A stretch of DNA of 64,000 nucleotides from Prochlorococcus marinus str. MIT 9215 (GTDB lineage Bacteria; Cyanobacteriota; Cyanobacteriia; PCC-6307; Cyanobiaceae), in contig NC_009840.1 in assembly GCF_000018065.1 (NCBI RefSeq), positions 1 through 64,000 of the forward strand. Reading direction: 5' to 3'. Below are positions 1 to 10,362 of this stretch, piece by piece. Position 1 is the first letter of the stretch. Every line of letters begins with the position of its first letter. The notes under the pieces were generated by a model. It searched no databases and was not told where the DNA came from. It saw nothing but the letters and a program-made list of their open reading frames with translations. The position numbers and the translations under genes are program-made.

Positions 1-168
1 AAGTTAACAAGCTATTTGATTTAAGAATTCCACAGTTCCCACAAGAACTACTACTACTAATTTTTTTATTTTATTATTTATTCTTATATTAGAAAAAAGA
101 AAAAAATGTTTTATTGAATTTAATTTACGAAAAAAGTATATTGTATTTGTAAAAAGTTCCAAATAACG
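1..168. other. Candidate part of the replication origin upstream of dnaN
   Basis: Non-coding AT-rich region before dnaN. Two weak DnaA-box-like words (AATTCCACA at about 27-35 and GTTCCCACA at about 35-43; two mismatches each to TTTTCCACA) are followed by CTACTACTACTA at 48-59 and then a T/A-rich run at 59-90. This order (box, triplet repeat, AT tract) resembles the bacterial basal unwinding element, whose DnaA-trio reads 3'-GAT-5' on one strand. The sequence left of base 1 is not visible, so the rest of any origin cannot be judged. The 69-codon minus-strand frame at 4-213 runs into dnaN and is not credible. Confidence 0.4.
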
Positions 169-1326
169 ATGGAAATTATTTGTAATCAAAATGAATTTAA
201 TAATGCTATACAACTTGTAAGTAAAGCAGTTGCTTCAAGACCAACGCATCCAATTCTTGCAAATATACTTTTAACCGCTGATGAAGGAACCAATAAAATT
301 AGCTTGACAGGATTTGATCTTAGTTTAGGAATTCAAACTTCTTTTGATGGAACGGTTAAAAATAGTGGAGCTATTACTATACCCTCAAAACTTTTATCTG
401 AAATAGTAAACAAACTACCTACAGAAACTCCTGTTTCTTTAGCAGTTGACGAGGATTCGGATAATATTTTAATAAAGAGTGACAGAGGTTCTTTTACTCT
501 TAAAGGAATCCCCTCTGATGAGTATCCTAATTTACCATTTGTTGAAAGTGGCACTTCTTTGAATATTGATCCTAGTTCTTTTTTAAAGGCTTTAAAATCT
601 ACCATTTTTGCTAGTAGTAATGATGATTCAAAGCAACTACTCACAGGCGTTAATTTCACCTTCAAACCAAATTATTTAGAGTCTGCTTCTACAGATGGGC
701 ATAGATTAGCTGTTGCTTTAATTGGTAATAAAGAACATATTGAAAATAAAGAAAACTTATCTTCCAATGATGGTAATTTGTCAGTAACTATCCCAACAAG
801 ATCATTAAGAGAAATTGAAAAACTAGTATCTTTGAGAAGCACAGAAAATTCAATTAAGCTTTTCTATGACAAAGGTCAAGTAGTATTTATATCTTCAAAT
901 CAAATAATTACTACAAGAACTTTAGAAGGTACTTATCCTAATTATTCACAATTAATTCCTGATTCTTTTTCTAAAATTCTAAATTTTAATACAAACAAAT
1001 TAATTGATGCATTAGAAAGAATTGCTGTTTTAGCTGATCAGCAAAGTAGTGTTGTAAAGATTAAGTTAGATGATAAAGATTTAGCTTCAATCAGCGCAGA
1101 TGCTCAAGATATTGGAAATGCAAATGAATCAATACCTGTTTCTTATTCTGGAGAAAATTTTGATATTGCATTTAACGTAAGATATCTTTTAGAAGGTTTA
1201 AAAGTTATTGCTTCTGAAAATGTACTTTTAAAGTGTAATATTGCAACTACTCCAGCTGTTTTTGTGCCAGAAGATAATCTTAATTCTTTTACTTATTTAG
1301 TTATGCCTGTGCAGGTTCGTTCTTAA
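169..1326 (+). CDS. dnaN: DNA polymerase III beta subunit (sliding clamp)
   Basis: The 385-residue product has the length and layout of the DnaN clamp: three successive clamp domains of about 120 residues each and the typical C-terminal end MPVQVRS, close to the MPM/PVR ending of other clamps. DnaN dimerises into a ring around DNA and tethers the replicative polymerase. The ATG at 169 gives a standard N-terminus (MEIICNQNEFNNAIQLVSKAV, without extension). No strong ribosome-binding site is seen, which is common in this genome. It is followed after 1 bp by the PRC-barrel gene, so the two are probably cotranscribed, with purL next. Its position at the start of the window beside a possible origin fits picocyanobacterial gene order. 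Confidence 0.97.
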   Translation: MEIICNQNEFNNAIQLVSKAVASRPTHPILANILLTADEGTNKISLTGFDLSLGIQTSFDGTVKNSGAITIPSKLLSEIVNKLPTETPVSLAVDEDSDNILIKSDRGSFTLKGIPSDEYPNLPFVESGTSLNIDPSSFLKALKSTIFASSNDDSKQLLTGVNFTFKPNYLESASTDGHRLAVALIGNKEHIENKENLSSNDGNLSVTIPTRSLREIEKLVSLRSTENSIKLFYDKGQVVFISSNQIITTRTLEGTYPNYSQLIPDSFSKILNFNTNKLIDALERIAVLADQQSSVVKIKLDDKDLASISADAQDIGNANESIPVSYSGENFDIAFNVRYLLEGLKVIASENVLLKCNIATTPAVFVPEDNLNSFTYLVMPVQVRS

Positions 1327-1327
1327 G

Positions 1328-2035
1328 TTGAAATTACCTAAAGAAATTTTATTAAGTGAATTACTAAATTACAGTGTTAAGGGTAATATGGTCCTTAATT
1401 ACGGAAATGGTGAAAATGTCTGGATGCACCCTCCAGTTCATCGGATTTTAGGATGGTACTCTCGTCCTTCAAATTTTGATTTAAAAAGAAATGTTTGGCG
1501 ATTAAATCAAATTACTCAAATAATAGATAATGAAATTTATGTCAAAGGTGATCCAGCTATTTCGGATTTAGCAACTTTAAATAGGTTCCCAACTTTAATA
1601 GAAGCTAATCTTATAAATGTAAATGGATCAAAAATAGGAGTCATTGCGGATTTTTTATTTGAAATGAAAACGGGAAAAATTAAATATTACTTAGTTTCTA
1701 GATCTAATCCTAAGATTCCAGGTTCTAGTAGATGGAAATTAACTATTGATAATATAAATGATCAACAACCGGGATTGGTATTCTGTGAAAGTAATTCTTT
1801 AGATGATTTATCTTTAATAAAATCAAGTCTTAAAAATGAATTTATGCAAAAAGGAAAAAAATTCTTTGATAGATTTGATGATATGAAAAATATTGCTTCT
1901 AATAGATTAGAGGAATGGCTTGAAGAAGATGAAGATATGAGTGAAAACTTAGATTTTAAACAAAAAAGTTCTTATAATGAAAATAGAAAATCCATCCCGT
2001 TTAGTGAAAAAAAAGAAGATGATCCTTGGATATAA
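1328..2035 (+). CDS. PRC-barrel domain protein, conserved in cyanobacteria, function unknown
   Basis: The 235-residue protein has a PRC-barrel-like segment at about residues 75-140 (EANLINVNGSKIGVIADFLF, then a KIKYYLVSRSNP strand), a fold used for protein or RNA contacts. The C-terminus (about 180-235) is charged and probably disordered, ending DDPWI. It begins with TTG 1 bp after dnaN; an internal ATG at 1388 would remove 20 residues that look conserved (KLPKEILLSELLNYSVKGN), so the TTG is preferred. It sits 3 bp before purL in a dnaN-purL-purF run. The role is unknown; the position next to dnaN is a family-wide habit in picocyanobacteria rather than proof of a replication role. Confidence 0.8.
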   Translation: MKLPKEILLSELLNYSVKGNMVLNYGNGENVWMHPPVHRILGWYSRPSNFDLKRNVWRLNQITQIIDNEIYVKGDPAISDLATLNRFPTLIEANLINVNGSKIGVIADFLFEMKTGKIKYYLVSRSNPKIPGSSRWKLTIDNINDQQPGLVFCESNSLDDLSLIKSSLKNEFMQKGKKFFDRFDDMKNIASNRLEEWLEEDEDMSENLDFKQKSSYNENRKSIPFSEKKEDDPWI

Positions 2036-2038
2036 ATA

Positions 2039-4378
2039 ATGATAAATCAAGAAAATAATGATCTATATGATCTTAATGAAGCACTAAAAGTTGAAAATTT
2101 AACACTTAATGATTACGAAGAAATTTGTAAAAGATTAAAGAGAAAACCTAATAGAACGGAATTAGGCATGTTTGGCGTTATGTGGTCTGAACATTGTTGT
2201 TATAGAAATTCAAAACCTTTATTATCTAAGTTTCCCACTGAAGGTAAACATGTTTTAGTTGGACCTGGAGAAAATGCTGGCGTTATTGATGTTGGAAATA
2301 ATCAGAAACTTGTTTTTAAAATAGAAAGTCATAATCATCCTTCTGCTATTGAACCTTTTCAAGGCGCAGCAACAGGTGTAGGAGGAATTTTAAGAGATAT
2401 ATTTACAATGGGTGCAAGGCCAATCGCAGTGTTGAATTCATTAAGATTCGGCAACCTTGATAAATCATCAAATGTTGATTTATTACGAGGAGTTGTATCC
2501 GGTATTGCACATTATGGAAATTGTGTAGGTGTGCCGACTGTTGGAGGTGAAATTGACTTCGATGATAGTTATTCTGGTAATCCTTTAGTCAATGTTATGG
2601 CTTTAGGACTTTTAGAGACCGAGGAAATCGTTTGTTCTGGAGCTAAAAATGTAGGATCACCAGTGTTATATGTTGGTAATACAACTGGCAGAGATGGTGT
2701 TGGTGGTGCTAGTTTTGCGAGTTCAGAATTAACTACAACTTCTTTGGATGATAGACCTGCAGTTCAGGTAGGTGATCCATTTATTGAGAAAAGTCTTATT
2801 GAAGCTTGTTTGGATGCTTTCAAGACAGGTGATGTAATTGCAGCTCAAGATATGGGTGCTGCAGGCTTAACATGCAGTAGCGCAGAAATGGCCGCAAATG
2901 GAAAATTAGGGATATCTATCGATTTAGATTTGGTTCCTTCTAGAGAAGATGATATGTCTTCTTACCAATATTTATTATCTGAATCTCAAGAAAGAATGCT
3001 GTTCGTCGTTAAAGAAGAAAAAATTAATGATCTTATTGAAAAATTTAGTAAATGGGGATTATATGCCAGTGTTGTTGGTGAAGTGATAGGAACTAATGAG
3101 GTAATTATTTCTCATAAAGGTAAAATTGTGGCCAAAATACCTACTTCTGCCTTATCTGATGATACTCCTGTAAATTTTCATAATGTGATTAATAATCCAC
3201 CCGATGATCTTTTAAAGAAATGGGAATGGAAAGAAAATGATTTACCAGAAATTCATGAGAAAAATATATTTTCATTGAAGGAAAATAAGAATTTTTCTTT
3301 TTCAGAAATTATTTTAAAACTACTCTCTAATCCATCAATAGCTTCTAAAAGATGGATTTATAAACAATATGACTCTCAAGTACAATCAAATACAGTATTT
3401 ACACCTGGAAAATCAGATGCAGCCGTAATAAGACTAAGGGAACAAAATAAAAAAAATAAAAGTAAAGTATTTTCTGGTGTCGCTGCTTCAGTTGATTGCA
3501 ATAGTAGATGGGTTGCACTTGATCCTTTTAGAGGATCTATCGCTGCCGTTGCAGAGTCCGCTAGAAATGTTAGTTGTGTTGGGGCTGAACCAGTAGCAAT
3601 TACAAATAATTTAAATTTTTCTTCCCCTGAGAATGAAATAGGATATTGGCAACTCTCCTCTTCATGTAATGGAATTGCCGAAGCCTGTAAAGCTTTAGAA
3701 ACTCCTGTAACAGGAGGTAATGTATCTTTATATAATGAATCTAAAAACAAAGATAATCTAATTACTCCTATCAATCCTACTCCTGTTATTGGCATGGTTG
3801 GAAAGTTAGATAATGTCGAAAAAGCTATAAGTAGTGAATGGAAAAATATTGAAGATCAAATTTGGTTAATTGGTTCACATAAATCAGAAACAAAAATTGC
3901 AGCAAGTTCTTATCTGGAATATTTTCATGGAGAAATTACAGGTAGGCCTCCAAAAATAGATTTGTTGGATGAAAAGTTTTGTCAGAGTTTTTTAAGAAAT
4001 GCGATTTTAAAAAGTCTTGTAGTTTCTTCTCACGATATAAGCGATGGAGGTTTAGCTATAGCTTTAGCAGAGTCTTGTATTTTGTCTGAAAGGGGTGCAA
4101 CTATAGAATTAGAGAAAGATTTAAACAGAGTTGATAATTTATTATTTGCCGAGGGGGGGTCAAGAATTATTTTTACAATAAGTAAAATGAAACAAAATGA
4201 ATGGTTTAATTATTTACAACTAAATCAAATAAAATTTCCATCAAGTGTATATGTAAAAAAAATAGGATACGTATCTAGTGACACGCTTAAGATAAAAATT
4301 GACGAAAAAAATATTTGCAATATTAGGGTTGAGGAATTAACCGAAAAATTTAATAATAGTATTTCAGATTACTTTTAA
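2039..4378 (+). CDS. purL: Phosphoribosylformylglycinamidine synthase subunit II
   Basis: The product converts FGAR, ATP and glutamine-derived ammonia to FGAM in purine synthesis. At 779 residues it is the small PurL type that works with separate PurQ and PurS; those are not in this window. Landmarks are WSEHCCYRNSKP near residue 50-60 (H52), the ESHNHPSAIEPFQGAATGVGG-type loop near 96-117, and a second repeated AIRS-like half with GGNVSLYNES near 560. It is followed by purF 47 bp downstream on the same strand, giving a purine pair. The ATG at 2039 follows the previous gene by only 3 bp, suggesting translational coupling. Confidence 0.96.
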   Translation: MINQENNDLYDLNEALKVENLTLNDYEEICKRLKRKPNRTELGMFGVMWSEHCCYRNSKPLLSKFPTEGKHVLVGPGENAGVIDVGNNQKLVFKIESHNHPSAIEPFQGAATGVGGILRDIFTMGARPIAVLNSLRFGNLDKSSNVDLLRGVVSGIAHYGNCVGVPTVGGEIDFDDSYSGNPLVNVMALGLLETEEIVCSGAKNVGSPVLYVGNTTGRDGVGGASFASSELTTTSLDDRPAVQVGDPFIEKSLIEACLDAFKTGDVIAAQDMGAAGLTCSSAEMAANGKLGISIDLDLVPSREDDMSSYQYLLSESQERMLFVVKEEKINDLIEKFSKWGLYASVVGEVIGTNEVIISHKGKIVAKIPTSALSDDTPVNFHNVINNPPDDLLKKWEWKENDLPEIHEKNIFSLKENKNFSFSEIILKLLSNPSIASKRWIYKQYDSQVQSNTVFTPGKSDAAVIRLREQNKKNKSKVFSGVAASVDCNSRWVALDPFRGSIAAVAESARNVSCVGAEPVAITNNLNFSSPENEIGYWQLSSSCNGIAEACKALETPVTGGNVSLYNESKNKDNLITPINPTPVIGMVGKLDNVEKAISSEWKNIEDQIWLIGSHKSETKIAASSYLEYFHGEITGRPPKIDLLDEKFCQSFLRNAILKSLVVSSHDISDGGLAIALAESCILSERGATIELEKDLNRVDNLLFAEGGSRIIFTISKMKQNEWFNYLQLNQIKFPSSVYVKKIGYVSSDTLKIKIDEKNICNIRVEELTEKFNNSISDYF

Positions 4379-4425
4379 ATATGAAAAACATTTCTCAACT
4401 ATTAATCTTTTTAAGATATTAAGTT

Positions 4426-5886
4426 ATGTGCGGAATAGTTGGAATCGTTTCTTCAAATGATGTAAATCAACAAATTTACGATAGTCTTTTGCTTTTGCAG
4501 CATAGAGGTCAAGACTCAACAGGTATAGCAACTATGGAAAATACTGTTTTTCATATACATAAGGTTAAAGGTCAGGTTAACACTGCTTATAGAACTAGAG
4601 ATATGAGGAATTTAATTGGCAAAATTGGATTAGGTCATGTTAGGTATGCAACAAAGGGATCAGCAGAAAGTGTAGAAGAAGCGCAGCCTTTTTATGTTAA
4701 TGCTCCTTATGGAATTGTTTTGATACATAATGGAAATTTGACTAATACCAGAGACTTAGAAAAACAGTTATTTAATGTCGATAAGCGGCATACAAATTCT
4801 TCAAGTGATACTGAAATGTTGTTAAATGTATTTGCGACAGAATTACAAGAACAAATTCATAATCAAGAATTAGAACCTGAAATTATTTTTAATGCGGTCA
4901 AATCTTTACATAAAAGAATTCAGGGATCATATGCTTCAATTGCATTAATTTCAGGACATGGTTTATTAGCATTTAGAGATCCTTTTGGTATTAGGCCTTT
5001 AGTCATCGGGAAAAGACTTTCATTAACCACAAAAAAAGAAGAATGGATGGTCGCAAGCGAATCTTTAGTACTTGAGAATAATGATTATCAAGTAGTGAGA
5101 GATGTAGATCCAGGAGAAGCTGTTTTTATAAATTTTGATGGCGAGTTTTTCTCTAAGCAATGTTCTGAAAATCCAATGTTATTTCCCTGTGCTTTTGAAT
5201 ATGTTTACTTAGCTAGGCCAGATTCAATTATGAATGGAATTTCCGTTTATAAAGCTCGTTTAAAGATGGGAGATTATTTAGCAGAAACAATAAAAGAAAC
5301 AATCAATACTGGAGATATTGATGTAGTTATGCCTATCCCTGATTCTTCTCGACCCGCGGCAATGCAAGTTGCGAGACAGTTAGGGATAGAATACAGGGAA
5401 GGCTTTTTTAAAAATAGATATGTTGGCAGAACATTCATAATGCCTGGTCAGCAGAAACGTAAGAAATCTGTAAGGCAAAAATTAAATGCTATGAGTACAG
5501 AGTTTAAAAATAAAAATGTATTAATTGTTGATGATTCTATAGTAAGAGGTACTACTTCAAAAGAAATTGTCCAGATGGCTAAAGATGCAGGAGCAAATAA
5601 AGTTTTTTTTACATCAGCAGCTCCTCCTGTTCGTTATCCTCACGTTTATGGTATTAATATGCCCAACAGAGATGAATTGATAGCACATAATAGGACAATA
5701 AGTGAAATTGCCGATAAACTTGAAATTGATAATCTTGTTTATCAAAGTGTTGAAAGTTTGCGTAAAGCTATAATAAGTGATACTCCTATTAAAGGTTTAG
5801 AGATGAGTTGTTTTACTGGCGATTATGTAACTGGAACAGTAAATCAAGAATACTTAAATTGGGTTGAAAATGAATATGAATCTTAG
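4426..5886 (+). CDS. purF: Amidophosphoribosyltransferase
   Basis: It catalyses the first committed step of purine synthesis, PRPP plus glutamine to phosphoribosylamine. The protein starts MCGIVGIV, so removal of Met exposes the N-terminal nucleophile Cys2 without a propeptide. The Ntn glutaminase domain covers about residues 2-230, including RHGQDSTG-type and LGHVRYAT motifs. The PRTase domain covers about 250-470 with the PRPP loop [14 protein letters not shown] at about 364-377. The length of 486 residues is normal. The stop overlaps the stop of the convergent topoisomerase gene by 4 bp (TTAG shared), leaving no room for a conventional terminator between them. Confidence 0.97.
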   Translation: MCGIVGIVSSNDVNQQIYDSLLLLQHRGQDSTGIATMENTVFHIHKVKGQVNTAYRTRDMRNLIGKIGLGHVRYATKGSAESVEEAQPFYVNAPYGIVLIHNGNLTNTRDLEKQLFNVDKRHTNSSSDTEMLLNVFATELQEQIHNQELEPEIIFNAVKSLHKRIQGSYASIALISGHGLLAFRDPFGIRPLVIGKRLSLTTKKEEWMVASESLVLENNDYQVVRDVDPGEAVFINFDGEFFSKQCSENPMLFPCAFEYVYLARPDSIMNGISVYKARLKMGDYLAETIKETINTGDIDVVMPIPDSSRPAAMQVARQLGIEYREGFFKNRYVGRTFIMPGQQKRKKSVRQKLNAMSTEFKNKNVLIVDDSIVRGTTSKEIVQMAKDAGANKVFFTSAAPPVRYPHVYGINMPNRDELIAHNRTISEIADKLEIDNLVYQSVESLRKAIISDTPIKGLEMSCFTGDYVTGTVNQEYLNWVENEYES

Positions 5887-8324
5887 TCGAGAAACTTTTC
5901 AAGCCGGAAGCAATTCTCAAGGTATTCATCTTTATCAAATTTTAAAAAATCAATTAAAAAGTTTGATTTATTGGATTTGAAATTTAATTTATTTAGGTCC
6001 AATCTTGCAGATTTATTTTTATTAGTTTCAATATCAAGGTAATGGTTATTTGCCATTATTTTCAGGAAGTAATCGTTTTTAAGTTGGGTTTTTTCATTCA
6101 AATAACCCAACCTGTATTCATTCGAGCAGTAAATTTCATTACTATTTATGCAAAAGATTTTTCCTTGTTTAGATATTAAAAAAATATTTTCTCCATCATG
6201 GAATGTACAACAAGAAACGATTTTTTCAGTTGGCAAAAGTTTTGTAATTATTAATCCTTGTGATTGTTTAGAAGTTGGCGTTAAAAATTTATTTGATAAA
6301 TTAAATTTAAAAATTCTTCCTATCGAAGTTAATATCATTAAATATTTGCTTTCATTAGAAATAAAAGAATCTATTGTTTTCAAATTATTTTTTAATTTTG
6401 TAATAGTGAAAGATCTATTACTTTTAATCATATCTTCATCAAATAAAACTTTTTTAAATCTTCCATCTGAATTTAAAATGCATAAATAATTTTTAGTTTC
6501 TTTTTTAATTGAATGAAAATTTATTATTTCATTAGCATGAATATTTCCAAGAATTTTATTATCTAATTTATAGTCTTTATTAATACTTGATTCCCAATCA
6601 ATGTTAAATACTTTGCCTGTATTTGTGATCCCAATTAATTTTATATTTTTTTCAATATTACATATAAATTTTTGAATATTTTTATTATCTATAATTTTAT
6701 TTACAACCTCAAATGATTTCTTGTAATTACCTAATATCATCCTTTTTAAATAAAGTCTATTGTCTATATATAATTTTGTTTTTTTATTTATAAAGTCTTC
6801 TAATATTTGATTATTAAGTGTTTCTAATTCTTCATTTTGATTTATATTTTTAATTACTTTTGTTTTTCTTAGAACATTATATTTTTTCTTTAAAATTAAT
6901 AATTCTTCTACTAGTAATTCAAGTAATAATCCTCTTTCGTTTAGTAGTTTTTGAAAATAATTTTTCTTTTCTTTCAAATGTTTAATTTCATCATCAATTT
7001 TATTTTTCTCTAAATTTGTTAATTTTTTTAGCGGCATATCCAAAACTGAATTTGCTTGTTTTTCACTTAAGAAAAAGTTCTCAATTAATTTTGATCTTGC
7101 TTTTTCAGAATTTTCCGATTCTTCAATAATTCCGATAACTTTTTTTATGTTTTTTGTAGCTTTAGATAAACCTTCTGATATTTCTAGTTTATCAAGGGTG
7201 TTTTTTAGAAAATAAATAGTTCTTTTTCTAATTGTCTCTTCTCTAAATTCAAGAAAATAGTTGAGATATTCTTTCAGATTTAGTTGTTTAGGCTTGCCTT
7301 TAATCAAAGCTAAGAATATTGCGCCAAAGTTCGTTTGGAGAGTTGTTTGTTTATATAAATTAGAAATAACAAGTTCAGAGTTAGAATCTTTTTTTAGTTC
7401 TATTACAATTCTCATTCCATCTCTGTCACTCTCATCCCTAATATCAGAAATCCCAATAATTTTGCCTGAATTAACAAGTTCTGCGAGTTTTTCAATCCAA
7501 CCTGCTTTATTAATTTGGTAAGGAAGTTCCGTAATGATTATTGCATTCTTTTTATGTTTCCCTTTGCCTAAATATACTTCTTCCATATTTACAACTCCTC
7601 TTATCGTTATAGATCCTTTTCCAGTTTCATAAAGTTCTTTTATGGCATGACTATAAATTAATTCTCCACCTGTAGGGAAATCAGGCCCTTTAATGATGTT
7701 AAAAAGTTTTTTATCACTTATATCTTTATTTTTTACTAAAGCAACTAAACCATCTACAATTTCCCCTAGGTTATGAGGGGGTATGTTTGTTGCCATGCCA
7801 ACAGCTATACCTGAAGAGCCGTTTAACAATAAAAATGGAAGTTGGGCTGGAAGAATATCTGGTTCTTTTTGAGAACCATCAAAGTTATTTGAAAAGCTTA
7901 CTGTTTCTGATCCGATTTCTTCAAGAAATCCTTTATGAGCTATCGGCGCTAGTCTGGTTTCAGTATATCTCATTGCTGCTGGTGGATCATTATCCACAGA
8001 TCCAAAATTTCCATGACCTTCAAGAGTAGGATATTTAGTGGAAAAATTTTGTACTAGCCTTACTAACGCATCATATACTGCTTGATCTCCATGGGGATGG
8101 TACTTGCCAAGTACATCTCCCACAACTCGTGCGCACTTCCTAAATGGTCTGTCAGGTGTTAATCCTAATTCGTACATCGCAAATAGTATTCTTCTTTGCA
8201 CAGGCTTAAGCCCATCTCTTGCGTCGGGTAGAGCACGGCCAACTATTACGCTCATTGCATACTCCAAATAAGAACGCTGCATTTCTTCTTGAAGTGAAAT
8301 AGAAGTGATGTTTTTCTTATTCAT
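5883..8324 (-). CDS. parC: DNA topoisomerase IV-type subunit A (GyrA/ParC family)
   Basis: A type IIA topoisomerase cleavage subunit of 813 residues. The N-terminal half has [20 protein letters not shown] (about 22-41), the quinolone-region [12 protein letters not shown] (69-80) and the catalytic tyrosine in AAMRYTE (R119, Y120). A coiled-coil segment lies at about 430-480. The C-terminal half is divergent, Lys/Asn-rich and lacks the GyrA-box QRRGGKG; the nearest equivalent reads PTSKQSQG. This suggests a ParC-like decatenase more than a supercoiling gyrase, although cyanobacterial genomes often label it gyrA-like. The N-terminal half is far better conserved than the C-terminal half. Its partner B subunit is not in the window. 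The gene converges on purF with a 4-bp overlap. Confidence 0.85.
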   Translation of the reverse strand: MNKKNITSISLQEEMQRSYLEYAMSVIVGRALPDARDGLKPVQRRILFAMYELGLTPDRPFRKCARVVGDVLGKYHPHGDQAVYDALVRLVQNFSTKYPTLEGHGNFGSVDNDPPAAMRYTETRLAPIAHKGFLEEIGSETVSFSNNFDGSQKEPDILPAQLPFLLLNGSSGIAVGMATNIPPHNLGEIVDGLVALVKNKDISDKKLFNIIKGPDFPTGGELIYSHAIKELYETGKGSITIRGVVNMEEVYLGKGKHKKNAIIITELPYQINKAGWIEKLAELVNSGKIIGISDIRDESDRDGMRIVIELKKDSNSELVISNLYKQTTLQTNFGAIFLALIKGKPKQLNLKEYLNYFLEFREETIRKRTIYFLKNTLDKLEISEGLSKATKNIKKVIGIIEESENSEKARSKLIENFFLSEKQANSVLDMPLKKLTNLEKNKIDDEIKHLKEKKNYFQKLLNERGLLLELLVEELLILKKKYNVLRKTKVIKNINQNEELETLNNQILEDFINKKTKLYIDNRLYLKRMILGNYKKSFEVVNKIIDNKNIQKFICNIEKNIKLIGITNTGKVFNIDWESSINKDYKLDNKILGNIHANEIINFHSIKKETKNYLCILNSDGRFKKVLFDEDMIKSNRSFTITKLKNNLKTIDSFISNESKYLMILTSIGRIFKFNLSNKFLTPTSKQSQGLIITKLLPTEKIVSCCTFHDGENIFLISKQGKIFCINSNEIYCSNEYRLGYLNEKTQLKNDYFLKIMANNHYLDIETNKNKSARLDLNKLNFKSNKSNFLIDFLKFDKDEYLENCFRLEKFLD

Positions 8325-8401
8325 TTGAGCGCAAAATTGAAAAAATATTGATTAACTAAATTAAGACTAATAGGTAAAAAAATATTTACCAGTATTGAAA
8401 A

Positions 8402-9265
8402 TTAAGATGATTCAATTATTTTGGATTTTGCTAGTTTTACATCCTGTTTAAGTTGTTCATTTTGTAAAAGAATTTCTGTAGAGGCTTGTAATTTGTCCCC
8501 CCATAACTGTTCTTTTCTGTAATCATAATTTACATATTTAGGATCTTTAGCTAAAGCTTTTTTTGCTAGATGAATTGCTAACTTTGTATTATTAATTCTT
8601 ATACATGAGGCGAGACCCAGTAATGGTTCAGCATTTTCTTGAATCGAGATTGCACTCTCAAAAAGTTTGATTGAAAGATTTACATTATTTTTCTCGAAAT
8701 AAGCTAAACCTTGATTATTGATAGCTTGCCAGAAATCAGGTTTAATTTTTATAGATCTTTCAAACAATTTGATAGCCCTTAAGTAATTTTTTTCCATTAA
8801 TAAAATATTTCCTAATTGAAAAATAGCTCTATGGTTATTAGGCTCAATCTTTAATCCTTTTTCTAATGCAATCTTAGCTTTTGCTTGTTGGGAAATTCTT
8901 AAGTAAATATTACTTTTAGCAAAATATACTTCGCTGATATTTGAATTGATCTGTTCTGCTTTATTTAGAGAATTTAATGCGTTTTTGTATTGTTCATTAG
9001 CTATTTGTGCTTCTGCTAAAATTAACCATAGTTTTTCATCTTTGGAATTTATTTTTACAGCTAATTTGGCTAAGTTAAGACTGTCTTCATATTGTCCAAA
9101 ATAAAGAAGTTGATGTGCATTTTTGCCTATATCTAAACCTTGCTTTTGTAAATTTTTTTTGGTTGGTAAATAATAATAGGGAACTATTGATTGAACTTTT
9201 TCTATTTGAAAAAAGTAAAAGCTGAACAATGAGATTAAGATTATTTTTTTAATGAACTGTCTCAT
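8402..9265 (-). CDS. TPR-repeat protein, membrane-anchored or exported
   Basis: The 287-residue protein begins with basic residues and a hydrophobic segment (about 5-27), a signal peptide or membrane anchor, so the remainder probably lies outside the cytoplasm. About five tetratricopeptide repeats follow from about residue 50 to 250, for example the helix pairs near AEAQIANEQYKNALNSLNKA and FQLGNILLMEKNYLRAIKLF. Such scaffolds bind partner proteins; the partner is not evident. Its start overlaps the queG stop by 4 bp (ATGA), so it is translated from the queG message. Cyanobacterial TPR proteins of this type often help photosystem assembly, but nothing here proves that. Confidence 0.85.
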   Translation of the reverse strand: MRQFIKKIILISLFSFYFFQIEKVQSIVPYYYLPTKKNLQKQGLDIGKNAHQLLYFGQYEDSLNLAKLAVKINSKDEKLWLILAEAQIANEQYKNALNSLNKAEQINSNISEVYFAKSNIYLRISQQAKAKIALEKGLKIEPNNHRAIFQLGNILLMEKNYLRAIKLFERSIKIKPDFWQAINNQGLAYFEKNNVNLSIKLFESAISIQENAEPLLGLASCIRINNTKLAIHLAKKALAKDPKYVNYDYRKEQLWGDKLQASTEILLQNEQLKQDVKLAKSKIIESS

Positions 9266-10218
9266 ACTCCAATTTCTTTATTCTTTAAATTTGCTTGTAT
9301 ATTTCTTTTCCACATCCATGGTTTAATTCTTTTTAATGTAGTGCCTTGAAGATTTTCTTTCCAAGTTTTATCATCCCAATTAAGTGATTCAATATCAAGA
9401 TTTTTAATCCAATTTTTCGGTTTGGTTTCAGAATTATTGTTGTATGGTACTGACTTATTCCATGGGCAAACATCTTGACAAATATCACATCCCGCTACCC
9501 ATCCATCTAAATTTTTTTCTATTATTTTTGGAATAGTTTTATCTCTGCTTTCTATTGTGTGATATGCAATGCATAGATCCGATTTTATTACAAAGGGTTC
9601 CACTATTGCTTTTGTGGGACAACTTTCAATACAAATATCACATTTTCCGCAAAGTGATTGATGAGGTTTATCTGGTATTAAATCTTTTGTGAGAATCATA
9701 AAACCCAAAGTAAACCAAGAACCATTTTTTTTGCTTATTAAATTACTATTTTTACCTATCCAACCAATTCCTGCTTCTTCGGCCCATGCTTTTTCTAGAA
9801 GTGGAGAGGTATCAACACATATTTTCCATCTGCAATCAGGAATTTCTAAGTTGATCCATTTACCAATATTCTTTAGCTTTTTGTGAATCACTTTATGATA
9901 ATCTTCTCCTTGACCAAATTTAGCTACTTTTAGGAAATTATTGTTATTATTTTGTGAATTAATATAAGCAAATCCAACGCTCAAAACACTTTTTGCATCT
10001 TTAAAAAGTAAATCTATATTTCTTCTTTTTTCTGCTTCCATCCATTTCATTTCAGCATGGTGGTTATTTGATAACCATCTTTCTAATGCATTAGTTCTTA
10101 ATTTTATACGCGAACTTCCAGGTATTGAAGCTATTCCAGCAATTGTAAAACCTTCGAAAATGGCTCTTTCTTTTAATTTTTTACTTATATATTTTTTTTC
10201 TTGAATAGTATCAATCAT
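9262..10218 (-). CDS. queG: Epoxyqueuosine reductase
   Basis: QueG makes the last step of queuosine synthesis, reducing epoxyqueuosine in tRNA with cobalamin and two [4Fe-4S] clusters. The sequence shows VDTSPLLEKAWAEEAGIGWIG with the family's acidic residue at about 135, then two ferredoxin-like clusters: CGKCDICIESCP at about 196 and CDICQDVCPWNK at about 243. The length of 318 residues matches QueG proteins without the HEAT-repeat tail. Cobalamin is made in this lineage (cbiD lies further along this window), consistent with the cofactor need. It shares a 4-bp overlap with the TPR gene downstream and is divergent from the DUF502 gene. Confidence 0.93.
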   Translation of the reverse strand: MIDTIQEKKYISKKLKERAIFEGFTIAGIASIPGSSRIKLRTNALERWLSNNHHAEMKWMEAEKRRNIDLLFKDAKSVLSVGFAYINSQNNNNNFLKVAKFGQGEDYHKVIHKKLKNIGKWINLEIPDCRWKICVDTSPLLEKAWAEEAGIGWIGKNSNLISKKNGSWFTLGFMILTKDLIPDKPHQSLCGKCDICIESCPTKAIVEPFVIKSDLCIAYHTIESRDKTIPKIIEKNLDGWVAGCDICQDVCPWNKSVPYNNNSETKPKNWIKNLDIESLNWDDKTWKENLQGTTLKRIKPWMWKRNIQANLKNKEIGV

Positions 10219-10362
10219 TTCTTATTTTTTTATAGTATTTCTTTTAAAAGTAATTTTTGGGGAATAAACTTATGAAAAAAAGATATATTTAAAAAAAATA
10301 TATCCTAACTCAGTAAAAACAGTTAAATTATTAGTAAAGTTAATATAGTTAAAAACGTTATT

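Noticed and set aside
4-213. 69-codon minus-strand ORF overlapping the dnaN start
   Set aside because: Low-complexity Phe/Ile/Asn product and overlap with dnaN; the region looks like origin DNA.
3376-3795. 139-codon minus-strand ORF
   Set aside because: Antisense to purL, with no start context or known motif.
10282-10304. Inverted repeat GATATATTT/AAATATATC between queG and the DUF502 gene
   Set aside because: Pure A/T arms in an A/T-rich gap are likely by chance; no T run or operator-like core.
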